From Alicyclobacillus contaminans DSM 17975 (GTDB lineage Bacteria > Bacillota > Bacilli > Alicyclobacillales > Alicyclobacillaceae), in NCBI RefSeq assembly GCF_000429525.1, contig NZ_AUCA01000004.1, forward strand, positions 50,442-114,441: a DNA stretch of 64,000 nucleotides, read 5' to 3'. Position numbers and translations under genes: made by a program. Below, in pieces: positions 61,552 to 64,000 of this stretch. A model generated the notes under the pieces. That model did not search any database. It saw nothing but the letters and a program-made list of their open reading frames with translations, and was not told where the DNA came from. Position 1 is the stretch's first letter. Each line of letters begins with the position of its first letter.

Positions 61552-63669
61552 ATGGCTCAGCTAAATGAACTGCCTGTGAGTATCAAGCACAGAAAGACAA
61601 TTGATAGCTGCATCACCCGCATTTTGAATATGTATTCTACCGTATCAACCTTCTTAGACCAAACGAACGCAACCGCCCTTAACAAGGTACTTGCTAGTCA
61701 ACGAATCCTTATGATCGCGATCATTGGTATATCTAGGCACCGAGTGACATCTTGGGCAGATGCTCTCGAATACTTTTTCGGCGCTGACTGGCCAACGAAG
61801 GCAGAACACTTCGGAATACCGAGTGCATTACCACAGGGATTTTTTGAAAATTTGGCTCTTGGGATTACAGAGCTCGTTAACATTGCGGAATTCGAGTCTT
61901 TGTTTCCTTACATTGCTGAAGGGTTTGAGTACGTTTTATCACATGGGGAGGCTGTCATAGGGAAGAAAAGAGCCAAGGGCATATACTATACCCCTCATGA
62001 TGTGGCGTCATACCTGGTTGATGAAACTCTAGGCGAATACCTCCGGCGATGCATTGCAAAGAAACCCGATACCAGCGACATTCACCGCAAAATGCAGGAA
62101 CTATCTATCCTAGACCCCGCATGTGGCTCCGGGGTATTTTTACTTGAATGCCTGAATGTTCTGGTTGAATTTAACAGGGAGTTTGTTGGGGCATTGCACT
62201 CAGATTCCATTATCGAGGCGCTAAGTCATTTGTACGGTGTAGACAGTAGTTATGTGGCCGTGGATTCATGCCGCTTTATACTGGTTTACAAATCAATTAT
62301 GTATGAAGGGTTTGACGCAACCCCATATGAAATTTGGCGTGTGGTTTCAACGAGAATACTCCAGGCCGATTCTATGTTAACTCCTATTCAGGATGGTGGC
62401 TCATGTACGTTATCCATTGACGAACAAACGTCTCAACTAGGGGAGACCAATGGCAACCAAATTGAGTTACCGTTGTTTGGCGACAGAAGGTCTTTTGAAA
62501 ATATGTTTCCTCAAGTTTTTGGCACGCGTTCTGGGTTCAAGATCATCGTCGGCAATCCGCCATACGCACCACTAGATATTGAACAAAGAGCATGGCTGCA
62601 TCAACTCGGATACAAATCCGTAACACATCCTTCACTGTCGTCAAACACGTACATGGTGTTTATTGAGAAGATGTTACAATTGGCAGATCCGAATTCTGCA
62701 AAATGTTCTTTGGTCGTCCCTCTTTCAATCGCGTATGACCGGGGAAAGAACACGACTGAACTACGAAAACTGATTGAATCTACGCCAGGTGTATGGAGAT
62801 TTGCACACTTTGATAGAAGTCCGGATTCGTTGTTCGGTGACCATGTTAAGACTCGAAGTACTATTCTGTTTTTCGAACGCAATGCTGATACCAAGAGAAT
62901 CTACACTTCCCGACTCCATCGCTGGAATAGCAGACAGAGACAATCTCTCTTTAGAAACATCACATTTGTGAGGTTCCCAGGTTCGATTCGTGACGATGGC
63001 CTTCCACGGATAGGCGGAGAACTAGGGTTGGACATTTATTTGCGTTTTGAGAAATTGGCCAAGTTGGATCTTGCAGGACCTATTCGTTGCTTGCACAATA
63101 AAGAACTAATCAACCTAACGTCAAGGGAAACCCTAATCTATGCCTATGGGACCGCCTATAACTGGATTCCTGTATTTAGGCGGTTGCCTCGTTCGTTTGA
63201 CGGTGCACACGAGCCTTATATTCCGTCGACACTATGGGGCATTGAATGTAGCTCGCCTAAAATTGCCGACATGCTATATGCATGTCTATCGAGTCGGTAT
63301 TCGTATCTACTTTGGACTATGTTTGGGGATGGCTTTCACTTTGCATCTACTTTACTAAGAAAGCTGCCCTTCCATACAAACAACTTCACTGGTCCTCAGA
63401 TAGAGTCTCTGTCGAGACTAGGGCATAAATTGAATACCGAAGCTCAGGCTTACGTCATGTTTAGCCATAACGCTGGAAAGGTCATCGGTAACTACAACAT
63501 GGTAAAATGCGATGCTACCCTGAGGGAAATTGACTTGGCTCTAACGAAAGCATTTGGCTTAAGCGACGAACATTTGCGGTACGTTGAAGTGACCTATTAT
63601 GACCATATCTGTGCCGGACGCACAGCCTTTAAACATGCAGAAGCACTGGCGCGGTATTATACATCGTAA
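61552..63669 (+). CDS. adenine-specific DNA methyltransferase, N6 class (Eco57I/type IIG-like)
   Basis: 705 residues. KGIYYTPHDVASYLVDETLG then LSILDPACGSGVFLLECLN is the SAM-binding motif I, and IIVGNPPYAPLD is the catalytic NPPY motif IV of N6-adenine methyltransferases. The C-terminal third (RFPGSIRDDGLP, LWTMFGDGFHFASTLLRKLP) is likely the target-recognition domain. No N-terminal PD-(D/E)xK nuclease is apparent, so it may be a methylase-only enzyme. The ATG at 61552 is chosen because AAGGA lies 7 bases before it; the upstream open frame crosses the promoter. Composition is more AT-rich than the core. Confidence 0.85.
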   Translation: MAQLNELPVSIKHRKTIDSCITRILNMYSTVSTFLDQTNATALNKVLASQRILMIAIIGISRHRVTSWADALEYFFGADWPTKAEHFGIPSALPQGFFENLALGITELVNIAEFESLFPYIAEGFEYVLSHGEAVIGKKRAKGIYYTPHDVASYLVDETLGEYLRRCIAKKPDTSDIHRKMQELSILDPACGSGVFLLECLNVLVEFNREFVGALHSDSIIEALSHLYGVDSSYVAVDSCRFILVYKSIMYEGFDATPYEIWRVVSTRILQADSMLTPIQDGGSCTLSIDEQTSQLGETNGNQIELPLFGDRRSFENMFPQVFGTRSGFKIIVGNPPYAPLDIEQRAWLHQLGYKSVTHPSLSSNTYMVFIEKMLQLADPNSAKCSLVVPLSIAYDRGKNTTELRKLIESTPGVWRFAHFDRSPDSLFGDHVKTRSTILFFERNADTKRIYTSRLHRWNSRQRQSLFRNITFVRFPGSIRDDGLPRIGGELGLDIYLRFEKLAKLDLAGPIRCLHNKELINLTSRETLIYAYGTAYNWIPVFRRLPRSFDGAHEPYIPSTLWGIECSSPKIADMLYACLSSRYSYLLWTMFGDGFHFASTLLRKLPFHTNNFTGPQIESLSRLGHKLNTEAQAYVMFSHNAGKVIGNYNMVKCDATLREIDLALTKAFGLSDEHLRYVEVTYYDHICAGRTAFKHAEALARYYTS

Positions 63670-63683
63670 AGGGGAGACTTTAG

Positions 63684-63938
63684 ATGAGCCAACAGCTCAA
63701 ACTGACATCAGTTTTAGAAGATAAAGAGCAAAACATATTATCAACACGGACTAGTGCAGCGCAGGATGAGATTGACGTTAAGGAGTTGTCAAAACTCTCA
63801 AAGGAGGAATGGAGAGAATACACAAAGTCTGTATGGTCGATAGCGAACACGAGTCATCCGAGCCATCCTGCTGTCTTTCCAGTGGAGATCCCAAGAAGGT
63901 TAATTAACTCAAGTTTCGCACCCGGTCTGAGTCAATAA
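63684..63938 (+). pseudogene. fragment of a second DNA methyltransferase
   Basis: 84 residues starting 14 bases after the previous gene with GGGGAGA upstream. WREYTKSVWSIANTSHPSHP then AVFPVEIPRRLI is the segment that normally precedes motif I (DPFxGxGTT) in beta-class N4/N6 methyltransferases. Here motif IV before it is absent, and right after RRLI the similarity ends in NSSFAPGLSQ and a stop. A deletion or recombination joint near 63,900 is likely. No further gene is visible to the window end at 64,000. Confidence 0.6.
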
Positions 63939-64000
63939 ATCCTTGGTGCGACTGGGATTTCAGGCGCTGAAAAGGCAAAAACACCCTCATTTTCTGGTAG

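Noticed and set aside
1..64000. CRISPR array or rRNA operon
   Set aside because: No regularly spaced direct repeats and no rRNA-like sequence seen; only one tRNA is present.

Overview
The window looks like a chromosomal stretch from a GC-rich, spore-forming Firmicute, most probably of the Alicyclobacillus type. This is inferred from the gene set and composition, not from a database match. Pointers are Bacillus-type genes (ymfF/ymfH, ywhD, yunC, yuiD, ywfO, murT-gatD, a SpoIID-domain protein), AGGAGG ribosome sites with many GTG and TTG starts, sigma-A promoters, two CcpA-type cre boxes, and a high-GC core that also carries fused isobutyryl-CoA mutase (IcmF) and a ferredoxin-dependent 2-oxoacid oxidoreductase (KorAB).

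Bases 1-46,900 are ordinary, densely packed core genome. The order is: the end of a TetR regulator with icmF; a small secreted protein with an MFS transporter; ferredoxin; a PAP2 membrane phosphatase; a small Ros-like zinc-finger protein; ymfF-ymfH; tcdA; a secreted BNR-type protein; a second MFS transporter; acsA with a thioesterase; YetF; an acyl-CoA ligase with a second thioesterase; gatD/murT (lipid II amidation); free Met-(R)-sulfoxide reductase; an ArsC/Spx-like protein; RNA cyclic phosphodiesterase; an MBL hydrolase with an FtsW-type flippase/polymerase; a glycerophosphodiesterase; fruRKA; an aminotransferase; a secreted pair that includes a SpoIID-domain protein; ywhD with an Arg/Orn/Lys decarboxylase; peroxiredoxin; HesB/IscA; ywfO; DedA; GT2; yunC; an M42 peptidase; yuiD; DUF4149; korAB; a HepT-like protein; and a 3D-domain protein. 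Acetate and acyl-CoA activation, propionate/isobutyryl-CoA chemistry and 2-oxoglutarate:ferredoxin chemistry recur through this part.

At 46,922 there is a tRNA-Lys(UUU). Beyond it the sequence becomes accessory. It holds a frameshifted NhaC-type antiporter, then a WYL regulator followed by a tight three-gene operon (coiled-coil protein, McrB-like AAA+ ATPase, McrC/DUF2357-like PD-(D/E)xK nuclease), which is a candidate type IV restriction-like defence system. Next come a heavily degraded sirtuin (Sir2) gene, a frameshifted nuclease-like gene, an AT-rich two-gene module (frameshifted PD-(D/E)xK-like protein plus an unknown partner), an IS110-type transposase remnant, a second short remnant of a sirtuin 5' end, a large adenine-specific DNA methyltransferase with its own promoter, and a fragment of another methyltransferase at the window edge.

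The most interesting part is therefore 48.9-63.9 kb, a decaying defence island next to a tRNA. Two modules in it look intact or near intact (the McrBC-like operon and the 57.4-59.5 kb pair), and several neighbours have been inactivated by single-base indels or stop codons.
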